Assembly (NCBI GenBank): GCA_018292915.2
Contig: JACVVK020000148.1
Coordinates: forward strand, 848,501-912,500
Length of the DNA: 64,000 bases
Source of the DNA: Batillaria attramentaria
Taxonomy: Eukaryota > Mollusca > Gastropoda > Batillariidae
Reading direction: 5' to 3'
Position numbers and translations under genes: made by a program. The notes under the pieces were generated by a model. That model was given only the letters and a program-made list of their open reading frames with translations. It made no database searches and was not told the DNA's origin. Below are positions 46,801 to 58,585 of this stretch, in pieces. Every line of letters begins with the position of its first letter. Within the stretch, counting starts at the first letter, position 1.

Positions 46801-46944
46801 GTAATGCGCGGGATGAGGGCGTGAGGTCGTCAGCCAAGGCGCCGGTAAGCTGTGCAAGGTCTTCCTTCCAGCGGTAATCAATCACCAGCCGTGAAACATG
46901 CTGCACGTGCCCTGTTCCCGGATAATGATTCACATGTCTGATAT

Positions 46945-46967
46945 GAGGGAGAGAGAGAGAGAGAGCT

Positions 46968-47008
<41 letters not shown>

Positions 47009-47032
47009 TAGAGAGAGAGAGAGAGAGAGAGA
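46945..47032. repeat. (GA)n(TG)n(GA)n compound microsatellite
   Basis: GA, about 19 TG units, then about 12 GA units. Confidence 0.96.
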
Positions 47033-47039
47033 AGCACAT

Positions 47040-47819
47040 TTACGAAAAACCGGTCAGTTCGCCGGCGGTTGTCACCTGATTTGAAAAATCGAATTTTTGG
47101 TTTCATGCTGCAAGTACGTTTCCTATGTGGTGGCGGTGGGAAGATTGGCAGAGGGGTGGGGGGGGGTGTCAAGGTGCGACTGTGTTTTGGGGCCCCCAAC
47201 AACATAAACCTTTTACGTTCAATACCTTACGGTTTGTAGTTTCCGTGTTGCCCCTATCTGGTTTCCGTGCTGGAATAGCTGAGAGGGGCAAGCTAACCTC
47301 ACAACACGTACGTGTGTGTATAGATCTATACGTATTCGGACGCCGCTGGCCTCTGTGACTCTGTCTTTGCTGCTAATGCGGGAAATGTCTTCAGGCGAGA
47401 GCCACACATCACGGACACTGGCGCTCCCACCATCAGGTCTCCTCTCTCCACAAGACAAGCAAGTGGTGAGACAGTGAGATGAATAGCCCCCTTGAGGGAT
47501 CGATGGTCCTCGGGATGATCGGCACAGGTCTGCTAGCACGTCTTCACCGTCGAGTGGGACTGCGAGTTCCATCCCGAACTGGGACCATGAAGCAACACAT
47601 GTACCCCTCCCCCAAAAAAAAATTAAAACTATAGGTGTGAATGCGTAATTACAAGCGCCTGCTGACACAGCTCTTGGAGTACTGACATGCACTAGTCATG
47701 TTTGTGGAATTTGGTTTGACAGGTACCTTTGGGGGAGAGGGGGAAGGGTGGTTATCATTACCACAATTTGTTTTAAAAGTGGTGCCCTCATCACCTACAC
47801 ACACACACCCGCCCAACCA

Positions 47820-47820
<1 letters not shown>
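47040..47820. other. No gene recognised
   Basis: A 157-codon minus-strand frame (47219-47692) has no recognisable domain and contains FFWGRG-type translation of a C/A tract. Considered chance. Confidence 0.35.

Positions 47821-47821
<1 letters not shown>

Positions 47822-47874
<53 letters not shown>
47822..47874. repeat. (CA)n microsatellite
   Basis: About 25 CA units. Confidence 0.96.
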
Positions 47875-47876
<2 letters not shown>

Positions 47877-48318
47877 GGCACCCCGGTACACCGGTACCCT
47901 CACCACCAACACACACGCACAAAGGTCACCATGCAGACCGACTTACTTTTACCGCTGGTTCTCCAAAGACATGTTTGCTCTTCAACTTTTTGCGACAAAA
48001 AATACTGCATCAGGACGCCTGATTGCTGGAAACGCTCACCGGTCATCTGGCTGCTGCACGTTATCGATCTCCACCTGAACCATCACTGCAAGGTCCAAGG
48101 GGCTGGAGGTGGTGCGAGCGGTGCTGTTGCCAGGATGTACACAGCTGCGGAGTGAGCGAGCTGATTGGCGAGCCGAAGGGGCTGAATTACTGGGGCTTCC
48201 TGACGGCCGTGTTCAGCAGGATTATTAGTGTGGCGTAAATGTCGCTCATGAACCCGGTTTGTTCCTCATTTTGGGGCCGAGTGATACATGCTGACGCACG
48301 TGGGGACGTGGACAGGCT

Positions 48319-48320
<2 letters not shown>

Positions 48321-48357
<37 letters not shown>

Positions 48358-48436
48358 TCGTGCAATTGTCCATATGTCAGACCATACTGACAAAAATTCG
48401 TGATAATAGAACTTGACGTGGGTATGTGCCACTGTG

Positions 48437-48470
<34 letters not shown>
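48321..48470. repeat. Two (CT)n microsatellites
   Basis: CT at 48321-48353 and 48440-48470, with 86 bp of unique sequence between. Confidence 0.95.
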
Positions 48471-48472
<2 letters not shown>

Positions 48473-48789
48473 GCAAAAACTATTCACTAAGAACACTTAG
48501 CGTTTGTAGTTTTGCACTATTTTGCGTGTCTCCCCCCCCCCCCCCCCCACCTCCCAGTCCGTTTCCCCACCACATAGACGTAGTGTGGATCAAATATCTT
48601 GTTCACTTCTCGATTCCAAGGACAAATCGGTTGATTTATTTGCAGTTTGCATCAGACAAAGCGTGTCACAGTGGTCGTTCAGGTGAAATCGGAGGATGTG
48701 TCTCGCTGCACCACGTAAATATCTTCTCTGGATTCCATTACATGTACTGCAGCTGGGGCACGAACTGCTCAGTGCTGTGTCATTTGGGT

Positions 48790-48796
<7 letters not shown>

Positions 48797-48869
<73 letters not shown>
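48797..48869. repeat. (CA)n microsatellite
   Basis: About 36 CA units. Confidence 0.97.
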
Positions 48870-48870
<1 letters not shown>

Positions 48871-48950
48871 CTCAGTGCCGAAGGCAGGTGGTCAAATTAA
48901 AACAACTGAAACTGATCCAGGAACCTGTCGCGTCGAGCGCCGACTCGACG

Positions 48951-49182
48951 AAACCGGTGTTACAGTCCAGATTATACCCCGCCAGGAGTATAACCCCGTA
49001 TAAACGAACGGCCGTGTACAAACACTTTAGTGACCTCTGTTCACAGGTGGGTATATTCCGGGCAGGAGGGGGTGAATCCGGCCTGAGCTGATCTATACCC
49101 ACGGAGTTGAACCGGCCTAGGCTACTTTATACCCGAGGGCATAAAGTAGCCAGGAGTATACTCCGGCCTGTTACACCGGTTT
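48951..49182. mobile_element. MITE with AAACCGGTGT termini
   Basis: AAACCGGTGTTACAGTCCAG at the left end matches the inverted right end at 17 of 20 positions. Inside is a second hairpin, GGCTACTTTAT (49120-49130) against 49141-49151, and several TATACCC/GGAGTATA motifs. No target duplication is clear. Confidence 0.68.
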
Positions 49183-49184
49183 AT

Positions 49185-50590
49185 CGTTTGCTGATTCGGC
49201 GAGAACCAACAGCATTTCTCTCGCAGGGAACGACATCGAAACGGTTCGGAGCGCACCGAGCAGTCCCCCCCCCCCCCCCGGCCCCCTCACTCCCCCTTGG
49301 GGACACTTTCCGGAGCACACGTGGACATTTTGCACGTGGAATGGGGGAACGGATGATGGTTCCAGACAGTAAACAGTCGTTACTGATGATTATGATATCT
49401 GGTTACTTCCATTCACATTAGGGACCGTAGCCCGCAATCATTCCACGCTGCAGGTCATTGACCACCATCCCACCACAGGCACGCGTAGCTAGCTAGCTTC
49501 CACATGTTACCTACTAAGTAGGGGGGCTGAGATGGGGGCTCACAGCGTTTCATGTGCCTGTGCGGCAGCCCATTTTAAATTTGATCTCGTGTTCTGCTGA
49601 CTGCAAGCAGGATTGTTAAACATTAAAGTTTTGTTTTTCTTCTTCTTTATTTCAATTATCTATTGCTCTTGTTTTACACAAAAGTGATTTAGAGGCTGGA
49701 CTAGCCCATTCATATATATGCGCTTTCTAGAAACAGGGTAATTCAGATACCGAAGGTAAAGTGAACACGTCTATATTGCTTAGTTTTGACATTTGGAACG
49801 TAGCGCGTCGTCGCCTGCTCACAACTGAGGGGAAAAAGTAACCTGTTTGAGTGGAAAGGGTTGTCTCACGGGGATTCATTTATTTCATTATGTTCGCTTC
49901 CTGAGATGCAAATGCAAACGTAACATACACAAGAGTTGTGACAGAATGTCATCATTTGTGGATGGACGCTTTTGTTTTGCGACACGGTAAATCCATCAGA
50001 ATGTCACACACAGAGTCCGCCCCGCAAAAAAAAACGTGCTGATACCAGGAGTATTACTGGCACGGCCGAAGTTACTCGACACATCTGCCGCCTACGTGTA
50101 ATCGATGCTCCCCTAATTTCGAAACATCAACAGTCGATTTCCCTATCCTCCAAGGCCATTTTGAACCTCCTCGCTAGTCCCATTTTCACGACGCGTGCCC
50201 GGAAACTGGCGAGAAAACAGGAGCAGAAACACTTAAAGGGGCAGGAGTTTTCACTTTTACACAGCTCACAGATGGACCTGGTTTGCCTTCGAAGACGGCA
50301 AGCATGACGCAGTGAAGCAGCATGCAAAACAGTTAAACTAAAGCTTCGTTTGAGCTAAGATATCAGCCAGAATGTATGCCTGCCACGCAGCCGTACCATT
50401 GGAGGGGGGAGGGGGGTACCGAACTTTCTGAAGCCACACATTCCTGTCATGTGAAACCCACTTTACTTCTGAAAAAAAAAAATCAAAGATAAGATGGTTG
50501 AAAGACAGTGTTTGGGGAGCTCACTGATGCAGTAGTTACAGAACATATTCCAAGCACGTTTTTTCACATTTTGGGTTGCCCCTTCTGGGA
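49185..50590. other. No gene recognised
   Basis: C14 near 49265 and A10 near 50471. The 111-codon frame at 49972 has no recognisable features. Confidence 0.4.
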
Positions 50591-50596
50591 GAAGTC

Positions 50597-50815
50597 GAGT
50601 GGCTTAGTCGGGTGGCTCAACCTGTTCAGCGCTGGACTTGAGATCAGATGGTCCCGGGTTCGGATCTTGACATAGCCAAACTTTGTATAGGCTTTTCCTG
50701 GTGGTCCTGTCTCTGAATCCACTCCCGCGGTGGACAGCAGACGTTAGACCGCAATACACCTACCTACCCGCCCACCGTGTCGGCGGACAACACACGTTAA
50801 ACATCAAAACGCTAT
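50597..50815 (+). mobile_element. SINE family D: tRNA-like head, TTAGACC/TTAAAC tails
   Basis: GAGTGGCTTAGTCGGGTGGC resembles an A box and GGTCCCGGGTTCGGATC a B box. The tail region reads CAGACGTTAGACCGC, (CCTA)n, then GGACAACACACGTTAAACATC, resembling the CGTTAAAC end of family A. It directly abuts the truncated family A copy downstream. Confidence 0.6.
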
Positions 50816-50823
50816 CCCACCCG

Positions 50824-50970
50824 GGGTAGAGCGTTGGACTTCTGATGCTCGGGTCGTGAGTTCGTATCCCGGCTGGGGCCAAATATTTGTGCTGGCTTTT
50901 TCATCGTTGCCCCGTCTTTGATATCACCCGTATGTGGTGGAAAAGGACTGTTAAACCCCCAAACACCCAC
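50824..50970 (+). mobile_element. SINE family A copy, 5'-truncated at the A box
   Basis: The copy begins at GGGGTAGAGCG inside the tRNA head, keeps the B box (GTTCGTATCCC), body and GTTAAACCCCC tail, and runs into (CCCA)n-like DNA. It abuts the family D SINE upstream with no gap, so the two may have inserted in tandem or recombined. Confidence 0.75.
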
Positions 50971-51185
50971 CCACCCGCTACCCCACCCACGCACCCACCC
51001 ACTCAACCACCCTCTCGGTGTACAACAGTCGGTAAACCCCCAAACACCCACCCACCCACCTATACACCCTCTCGGTACACAACAGACGGTAAACCTCGAA
51101 TTACCCATCCACCCGCCCACCCACCCACCCGGTACACACGAAGCACGGTAAACCCTAACACACTCACCCACTCACCTGCTCGTCC
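50960..51185 (+). repeat. Degenerate (CCCA)n array with recurring CTCGGT.ACA..GGTAAAC units
   Basis: After the family A tail, units of roughly 50-60 bp repeat: (CCCA)n, then CTCTCGGTGTACAACAGTCGG, then TAAACCCC, at about 51012, 51069 and 51129. The units echo the tails of families A and D. They look like tandem amplification of a SINE tail. Confidence 0.6.
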
Positions 51186-51630
51186 CAGGTAAGGCCGCTT
51201 TAAACATTATAATGTAGTAAACGTTATGTTGGGCTCGGGCCTCGGAAACGCTACTCAAATGTTGGATGAGAGACCCTGCATTGCCGGTTCTGCCTTATGA
51301 GGCTGGAGCCTGGGACTTGAAGAGCAGGATTTGTTTTGTTTTTCGCTTTCGGATGAATTTATTCCGGGCCGATTTCCTGAGCATAGGGAGACTGCTAACG
51401 CGGCAGGAAATAATCAGACGTTGGGAAAGGAGAAAAATATTGCCGAATCGCTAGATTTTTATTTTTTTTTTTATTTTTTTAGTGTTCTGCGCATTTATGC
51501 AGAGACGCAAACGTTCGTTATTTTGGCAGAGATTTTCGTTGTTACGGAGGATGTTCGGTGGTGTGGATGAACAATCACAACGTTGGCAGAGCGAAGAATG
51601 GTCCAGAATATAGTATTCACCTGAGTTAAT

Positions 51631-51802
51631 GGGGAGCCCGGGTGGTCGAATGGTAGAGCGTTGGACTTCTAATGCTCGGGTCGTGAGTTCGATCCCGGCT
51701 GGGGCCAAATATTTGTGCTGGCTTTTTCTTCGTTGCCCCGTCTTTGATATCACCCTATGTGGTGGAAAAGGACGTTAAACCCCCAAACACCCACCCACCC
51801 AC
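51631..51802 (+). mobile_element. SINE family A full-length copy with target duplication
   Basis: A complete copy with tRNA head GGGGAGCCCGGGTGGTCG, B box GTTCGATCCC, body, and GGACGTTAAACCCCC plus (CCCA)n tail. CCTGAGTTAA flanks both sides (51620-51629 and 51803-51812). It lies 33 bp upstream of the Mutator-like MITE's left target duplication. Confidence 0.87.
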
Positions 51803-51844
51803 CCTGAGTTAAATGTGCATGTTAATGTGTGCGAAGTCTCGGCA

Positions 51845-52275
51845 GGTGACCGGACGATTTGCCGACGCACGATACTCCGAACGGACGATATACCGACCTA
51901 TACGCCGAACGGGCGGACTTTACGTTTTTAAGATCATATTACCAATTTAAGGTTTTAGATTTTTTTTAAGATTGTGGGTGGCTTTATTGTTTTAAAACAT
52001 GTAGTGTTTTTTTTCGTGACTGTTTTGACTTTTTCATTCATTTTTGTTTCTATTAATATAAGTGTTGTATTGTTATAGAAATGAAATAAATGTTTGAATC
52101 GTTGCAAGTAAGAACACAGCATGTCCAAATAAAGTGCATTCAGAGGGGATGGGGGTATGAAAAAGATTAAATAAAACAAGAGAACAAAACAAGGGGCACT
52201 TGGCTGTTCGGCTTATCGCCAGTTCGGCGTCTCGTCCGGTCTGCGTATCGTCCGTCGGCAAATAGTTCGGTCACC
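51845..52275. mobile_element. Mutator-like MITE, 431 bp, 9-bp target duplication
   Basis: GTCTCGGCA occurs at 51836-51844 and again at 52276-52284. The enclosed element begins GGTGACCGGACGATTTGCCG and ends with its near-complement. The first 31 bp of the inverted repeats differ at three positions, and similarity of the GACGATA/CCGAAC type continues for about 70 bp. A 9-bp duplication with long TIRs fits the Mutator (MULE) superfamily. The AT-rich centre has no transposase. Confidence 0.82.
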
Positions 52276-52330
52276 GTCTCGGCAATAGGTGGATGATGGG
52301 GGATGTTGGGGATGACGGGAATATTGTAAA

Positions 52331-52438
<108 letters not shown>

Positions 52439-52439
52439 C

Positions 52440-53180
52440 AAAGGACACCAGACAAACTGCGAGTGAGCATTTCTGATTTTGCCCCGGAGCGCAAGACATT
52501 CCTATTTTCCCCTTCTCCCCTGTGACAAAAATCCGTTTTCACCTTATCCTCCGGCATTTTCTGACCTTCTACCCCTGTCTGTGAACAGCCTCGTACGTTG
52601 TCGCTGATTCCGACGACATGGAAAGTTATATTTTGTCTTCCTAACTGGTTTCTTTGTTTCTGCTTCTTGTCGTTGCTTTCTTAGATGGAAGTTTTCCCGT
52701 GGTGATATTCACTGGTCTTTCTGATTCTTTTGATATCTGAAACATAGGTCGACTCAGTCTGGTTCTCTCGTTCGCTTTGTCACTATTGCCCTGTACCTAA
52801 TTTGCTGAAAAGCCGTACATTGCATCCAGTGTATGGTCCAAAATGTTTACACGTTTTATAAAACCAGTTCAGCACTCAGCCCGGCAAAGAATCACGTGCT
52901 ATCTCCGTTTGCGCAGCACGCAGAGCACCACAGATTTGAGTTGGATTATTCGTGCTGAGTTCTGACCTGAAACAGGAGATTCCATATTGGGTGCAGGGCT
53001 GACACTGTCCCGAAGCATTTTGATTAAAACTAAAAATCGCCCACTTATTGGGCTCATAGCTCATTCTGTCGTGGAACCACTAATCTATTTCACACACGTA
53101 CACTAGAACGCACGCACGCACGCACTCGCACAGACACCTTACGTAACAATCATTTATCATCTGAAACAGCCCTTTGGCAG
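52440..53180. other. CPSF2: Intron or upstream sequence before the CPSF2 exon
   Basis: No upstream CPSF2 exon could be identified here. Contains a (CGCA)n run near 53110. If the gene is spliced as usual, this is intron. Confidence 0.5.

Positions 53181-53258
<78 letters not shown>
53181..53258. repeat. (CA)n microsatellite
   Basis: About 38 CA units, 140 bp before the CPSF2 exon; followed by (CTAC)n. Confidence 0.97.
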
Positions 53259-53261
<3 letters not shown>

Positions 53262-53396
53262 GTGTACCTACCTACCTACCTACATATCTGACAATTTGTC
53301 GTAGGAAACAACCTTTGGGTCCAGGAACAAAAACTTTTCTTTTTTTTTTAATCCCAACAGTTGTTGACGGTTGTGGTATACGTTGTGTTGTTGCAG

Positions 53397-53564
53397 GTGG
53401 TTCTGGCCAGTACCCCAGACCTGCAGTCCGGATACTCGCGGGATCTGTTCGTGGCCTGGTGCGGCAGCAGCAAGAACAGCATCGTCCTCACGCAGCGGAC
53501 GTCCCCTGGGACGCTGGCAAGATGGCTGATAGAGAACCAGGAGGCCAAGACGGTCACGCTGGAG
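53397..53564 (+). CDS. CPSF2: CPSF2 (CPSF100) internal exon, beta-CASP region
   Basis: A 56-codon exon, phase 0 at both ends, is bounded by an acceptor (ttgcag at 53391-53396) and a donor (GTGAGA at 53565). It encodes VVLASTPDLQSGYSRDLFVA, then WCGSSKNSIVLTQRTSPGTL and ARWLIENQEAKTVTLE. This matches the part of cleavage and polyadenylation specificity factor subunit 2 at the end of the metallo-beta-lactamase/beta-CASP module. The SGxSRDLF...WC...NSI and RTxPGTLAR blocks are characteristic of CPSF100, and the paralogue CPSF73 has a related ASPG..QSGLSR block. CPSF100 acts in the nucleus in the mRNA 3'-end processing complex together with CPSF73 and symplekin, and is thought to be catalytically inactive. 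The frame is intact and the residues look functional, so this is probably a live gene. The exons encoding the first ~350 residues were not found to the left. Confidence 0.93.
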
Positions 53565-53608
53565 GTGAGAGAGCTTGTGCAGTGCTTGATTTCATTTATT
53601 TATTGTTT

Positions 53609-54244
53609 TTAACTCTCGTGTGTGACAAAGAGAGTATATGTAGTAGCCCTCGTCTGCATGTCTGTCTGCCGTCTGTCTGCGACAAACTTTAACATTGCCG
53701 ATTGGCTTGATTTCAGGGATTATAAATAGTAGACACACCACACTTAGCATAATGGCAGATGGTGACTGGGCTTGCCAGACATATCGTTTTGAATAACCTC
53801 CCTCAGAGGTCAAGGTCACAGGGTCATGGTGAAAAAAAATTCTTGTGGATTTTTCCCCCCCTGTTTCACAGTAATCACAAACACCAGGCAACCCAAACTT
53901 AGCAGAAATGAAGTTTGTATGAAAAGCTTTCGTGTGTACAATTTAGATGACCGTGACCGGGTCACAGAGTCAAGGTGAAAGTTAAAAACAAAATCACGTT
54001 CTGTGTTTCTCAGCAATCACACAAGTGAAGTTGGCATGAAAAACTTTAATGTGTACAAGTTGAGTGACCTTGACTTCAGGGGGTTAGGGTCACAGGGAAT
54101 GTGTGAAAGTTTTTGAAATCAGAATTTTGGCAGAGCATTTGCCTCATCTGCATTGATAGTTGGTAAAAATGCCTTTTTTTTTTTTTTAGTGATCTCTAGT
54201 AAAAGTTCAAGGTCAAGTGTCATACAGGCTTTGCCGTTCTAGTT
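53609..54244 (+). mobile_element. Second Helitron-like tandem-repeat element, in the CPSF2 intron
   Basis: Begins CTCTCGTGTGTGACAAAGAG, close to the 5' hairpin of the 15.4-kb element, then GTATATGTAGTAGCCCTCG. It carries about four degraded units with AACATTGCCGATTGG and GGTCAAGGTCACAGGGTC, and ends AGGCTTTGCCGTTCTAG followed by TT. It starts only about 45 bp after the CPSF2 splice donor. Confidence 0.65.
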
Positions 54245-54249
54245 AATTT

Positions 54250-55165
54250 ATCTATCTGTTTATCTCAGATACACACATATTCCAAGATTACTTGACTTCA
54301 CAGAAGACAACGTTTGTTTTGGGAACAGTTCGGAGTGCGTATGCACGGTCTATAAAAATAATGTTGACGGACAAACAAAACAAAAACAACAACAACAACA
54401 AAAAAGTGTTTAAATCTCCCGAAGATCAAACACCAAGGGGTGAGTTTCCATGCGAATCATGTTCATTTTCCGTCCATGAGTTTTAATTGCCCGTTTCTTG
54501 TGTTTCCTTGGCCTGGCTCTTATATCTAGAGTGAATGTTTATTTGTGGGATGGAGTCTTATGGCATGGGTGTATGTACTTTGAGAGCTGAAACTTCGGCG
54601 GTCTCTGTATATAGAGATAGGCTTTTCCCCCCAGTGCATTTGGCCGTAAACTAATGGAGATAATCAGGGCTTCTTAAATTAGGAGTAGGCGCCTCCGAAT
54701 ACCTCCCATCAGTTACTTTGCTCCTTGCACTCTTGTTCCTCGTAACAGCAGTTGCCAGTGCACACTGCGGACAAATGCGCTGGTTTTTTTCCCAGTGCAG
54801 ATATGTCACTGGAAACCGAATCGCCCTTACAGGATGGGCACATGCAGAGCTTCTTAATGGTTGCCTAGTGTCCCAAGTTCCGGTGTTCACTACCATTTCA
54901 TCAACCACCGTTAATAATACCCGCGGCCTGCGCATTTTTGTCAACAGGAAATAGCGCATTGGAAGAAAACGACGAGTTTAATGCTACGTTTCACGTAGAA
55001 AAGCTTCACGGACTTTGCGACTTTAATACCCATATAAAGTTGTATCTACATCATGCATTTCTGATTGCGTCTGTATCCTGCGGACAGATGCATAGGCTGT
55101 AATCAAAACTAACGACATGAGGAAATAATGCATGTAACTCCATTCTCCAGGCAGGCAGAAAAAAA
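54250..55165. other. CPSF2: CPSF2 intron, unremarkable
   Basis: (CAA)n near 54378-54405. Nothing else recognised. Confidence 0.5.
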
Positions 55166-55170
55166 AATTC

Positions 55171-55669
55171 ACCGGCCCCCGTAGTGTAGTGGTTAGCAAA
55201 TCGGACCATGGACCGGGAGACCCGGGTTCGAGTCCCAGCCCAGGCAAGCGGGATTTTTCCTACCTAGGTCGGCTCCTACCCAGAGCGGGTGTGCTATGGG
55301 CCCAATGGGGAGGCTGTTGCCACGCAGCCGAGATTCACCCACTTCACGGGTGCGACTTTGGGGGTGCTTCCCTTGGTATGACACGTCTTATGATGTGGAT
55401 GATAACACGGCCGGCACCGCAGGTGCCGTAGTTCCCGGGCCTGGTTAATGCCGGGATATTTATGACAGGAAGCGTGGAATGCGAACCTGTCCCGCAGTCC
55501 CAAACCACACGGACTTCCATAGCGTCATCTTACCATCATCCTCATCTCCATCATCAAAAATTGCCCCAGCTTCCGAGCCCTCCGTGGATTCCACCCATTA
55601 CCTGGGAGGAACACCACTGGAACTGGCAAAGAGTTGGGGCAGCACAAAAAAAAAAAAAAAAAAAAAAAA
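55171..55669 (+). mobile_element. SINE family C: tRNA-derived, ~500 bp, poly(A) tail
   Basis: The head is a good tRNA-like sequence: GGCCCCCGTAGTGTAGTGGT (A box) ... GACCCGGGTTCGAGTCCCAG (B box). A long body follows, with GAGATTCACCCACTTCACGG, a hairpin-forming GCCGGCACCGCAGGTGCCG, then a 24-base A run at 55646-55669. A shorter A9 run lies just before the head. At about 475 bp plus tail it is longer than a typical SINE, which suggests a composite body. It lies inside the CPSF2 intron and appears once in this window. Confidence 0.75.
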
Positions 55670-56309
55670 CAAGAACAATTTCAGCGGGAAAGAGTCGGCT
55701 TTGAAGAACTCATTTCAGCAACGCATGCAGTTATACCACACAGCTCAGCTCGGAAGACTGGCGAAAAAGCGTCATTTATCTCCCGGTGTCCATTTCTGTG
55801 TATTTGGCAATAGGCCCGTAGATGTCACTGCCGATAATCAAACTACGTTTACGTTTGTAGGGAACCACTTTGCGGTCAAGTCCAATGTGATCAATTGCTG
55901 ACCGTAGTGCTGCGGTTCCAGTTCGGTTGTTTCGTGTGTCTCGTGCGGTGGCTGCTTACGAGTCAAACACGCAGCGCACGGATATTTGCGGATCGACCTA
56001 GTTGCGCGTAGTAATTACCAACAGTGGTAGAGATGAGACAAGAGGCGAAATCGGCGCGTGTGGTTTGTGCTTATACATGAACACGAACAGTAAATGAAAC
56101 ATGACGCTTACTTTTGCCGTGCGACTGATAAAAATATGCAGTTAGTCTCAGAGTGCTGTTGTTGTTGTGTTCTTCTTTTTGCACATGTGCACTACCCCCA
56201 CGTCAACAGTCAATCGATTTTCCCCACTCCATTACAGGCAGGTACCGGGCTGTCTGCTGAGAAATTTGCGTTTCTTTTGTTGCTCGGTGCACGTTGCAAA
56301 GCCCGCAGT

Positions 56310-56455
<146 letters not shown>

Positions 56456-57147
56456 CTCACAGTATGTGTTGGTGCCCCTTGGGGACTTTCGTCGTTATGC
56501 TACAGGATGTCGACCACACAACACTAGAAATGGTCGTCATTAGTTTTCGCAGCAGTAGTTAAAATGGGTTTTTTTTAAGTTAAAAAGTAAAGTTCCTGGA
56601 GAATACTATTTCCTGTCGAAAGAAACTGCGGAGAATACGAACTATTTACGACAGGAGCCTTAATAATTCAATTGTACAGAGAAACAGTCTCGTATTCTGA
56701 GAGCGTAATGGTGGGTGAACGTGATGCCCTGAAGCGAGCGGATGTCCAACATCCGCGGCTTTGAGCTCTGAAAAACACAGCCATAGTTGCCTATAAGGCG
56801 ACCAGAAACAAGTTTAATGTTATGCAGGCATACGGTATAATTAGACATGCAGGTTCCCCGCTGATAACTGAAAGAAGGCCAGTCGAAATTAAAGGACTTC
56901 ATATGTTGGTTTTTTGGGGAAGTGGTCACTGTCAAAAACCAATCCGGCCACGAACCACCCGGTCCACGCATAATTGTCAGAATCTGGTATAGTGCGTTTG
57001 GTGATACAGTCGCCAACGATTTTCGCCATTTTTCGGTGATCATTTTTATGGGACATCTTCCGTATACCTATCAAAAAGTTTATCTTGGCCTAGAGACCTG
57101 ATATATTTAATGTCAGTCGGGGTTCTCAGTTTCTCCGTTTCGTCTCG

Positions 57148-57149
<2 letters not shown>

Positions 57150-57178
<29 letters not shown>

Positions 57179-57225
57179 GCTTAATGCCACGCAAGTAACA
57201 AAGACTATTTCGCGGCTAATCAGGG
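57150..57225 (-). mobile_element. Repeat family H tail with (TTAG)n
   Basis: About seven TTAG units, then TGCTTAATGCCACGCAAG, then TAACAAAGACTATTTCGCGGC. This is the best-preserved version of the shared inner segment, together with 42.5 kb. Confidence 0.55.
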
Positions 57226-57566
57226 TCCTTCTCCGCCAGATTGAAATAAAAGAACAGACAAGAAACAAGGTGTAAATGTATTTTAAAAATCTATCCTGAT
57301 TAAATGATAAAAACGTTTCACTTCTTTGTACATCGAACATATGGAAGTGAAACGTACTTCTCGAGGTAAGTGAAACCAGCCTAAATCGACATTCCCGCTG
57401 CCTTTTGCAAACCTTACCAATCCGTTTCAAAGAATGTATTAATTCCAAAATAATACTTTGTCGTCATTCACTGACGCCACTGTTTCTTGCTGTCTCACGA
57501 AGGTTCTAAGAGCACACCTTACTGAGCGTGAATAACGTTTACGTCATCGTCACTTGAGGCTCTCGG

Positions 57567-57586
57567 GGGGGGGGGGGGGGGGGGTA
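57567..57586. repeat. G(18) homopolymer
   Basis: A run of about 18 G. Other long G or C runs lie at 10637, 27136, 32488, 41309, 46053, 48531 and 60478. Confidence 0.9.
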
Positions 57587-57687
57587 TTTTCGGCTAATTT
57601 CCCTACATTGCATTTTTCCGCCTCGCGTTTTCACTGAAAATGTCACTTATAAATTAGGTCACAAGGCCGGGACAGGCACTCTTAGGC

Positions 57688-57745
57688 GCGAATTAATCTG
57701 TGTGGCTTGCACGGCGTTACATTCCTAAAAACTCACACACTCACT
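57688..57745 (+). mobile_element. Repeat family H tail with degenerate (ACTC)n
   Basis: GCGCGAATTAATCTGTGTGG, CTTGCACGGCGTTAC, then ATTCCTAAAAACTCACACAC. It is very similar to 3.9 kb, differing at a few positions. Confidence 0.55.
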
Positions 57746-57826
57746 GACCTTGGTCTATCAATACGTTGATCTATCGATACGCTCCCCGTCGCAGCCCAGA
57801 TTCCCTGTGCTACAGTATTTAATGAG

Positions 57827-57835
57827 ACACACACA

Positions 57836-57904
<69 letters not shown>
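57827..57904. repeat. (AC)n microsatellite
   Basis: About 38 AC units with one TA interruption, followed by (AAAC)n. Confidence 0.97.
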
Positions 57905-57906
<2 letters not shown>

Positions 57907-58585
57907 GAAAAACAAAAACAAAACAAAAAACCCCACCAATACTGAGAAAGAATCGGGCGGAGATAAATTAATGAGGCCGTAGATCCTCAAGCTTTCCTCG
58001 AGGATTTGTGGTGCGCCCAGTGAGCGTGGGGCACAAACGGCGACAACCAGCGTGATCCCTCTTAGCGTCGCCTTCCCGGCGTTCCCGGTCGGCGTCAGAT
58101 ATAAGTGAAGAGGGCGATGGAGATCCTTCTAGTGCATCTTGGCTTTCTTGAATCCAATCCGACCTCTTGAAATATGTCTTCGACAGCTTTTGAACGAACT
58201 CTACCCAATTTAGAAATGAGACACCTTACCAGCAAAGCTTCAAACGCAGACAAACTGAAGCCTTAGATACTGTGTCCGAAAATCCTGTCTTTCTGCGCAG
58301 TAGAAAAAGGGAAAGGTTTTTTTTTTTCTGGACGTCTTGGGTTACTTTCTGACGTCATGCCGCTAATATTCGTAATTTCTTTTTGTCTGTCTTCTTTTGT
58401 TTTCTGCCTTTACGAAAGGAGAATCAGAAAAAAAGGGGGACAGCATCTTCTTTTTGCGTCTTTGACTTATAGAATTACTTTGACGTGCGAGTTTGGAATA
58501 GATTGCGTGCAGAGTATCTGGAAACGGTTTTTTTTTTTTTTTGTTGTTGGTTTTTTTTTGCTGATACACTAAGACAGTGAACTGT

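Noticed and set aside
47219..47692. 157-residue minus-strand frame as a gene
   Set aside because: No recognisable domain, includes translation of a C/A homopolymer tract, and no start or splice context supports it.
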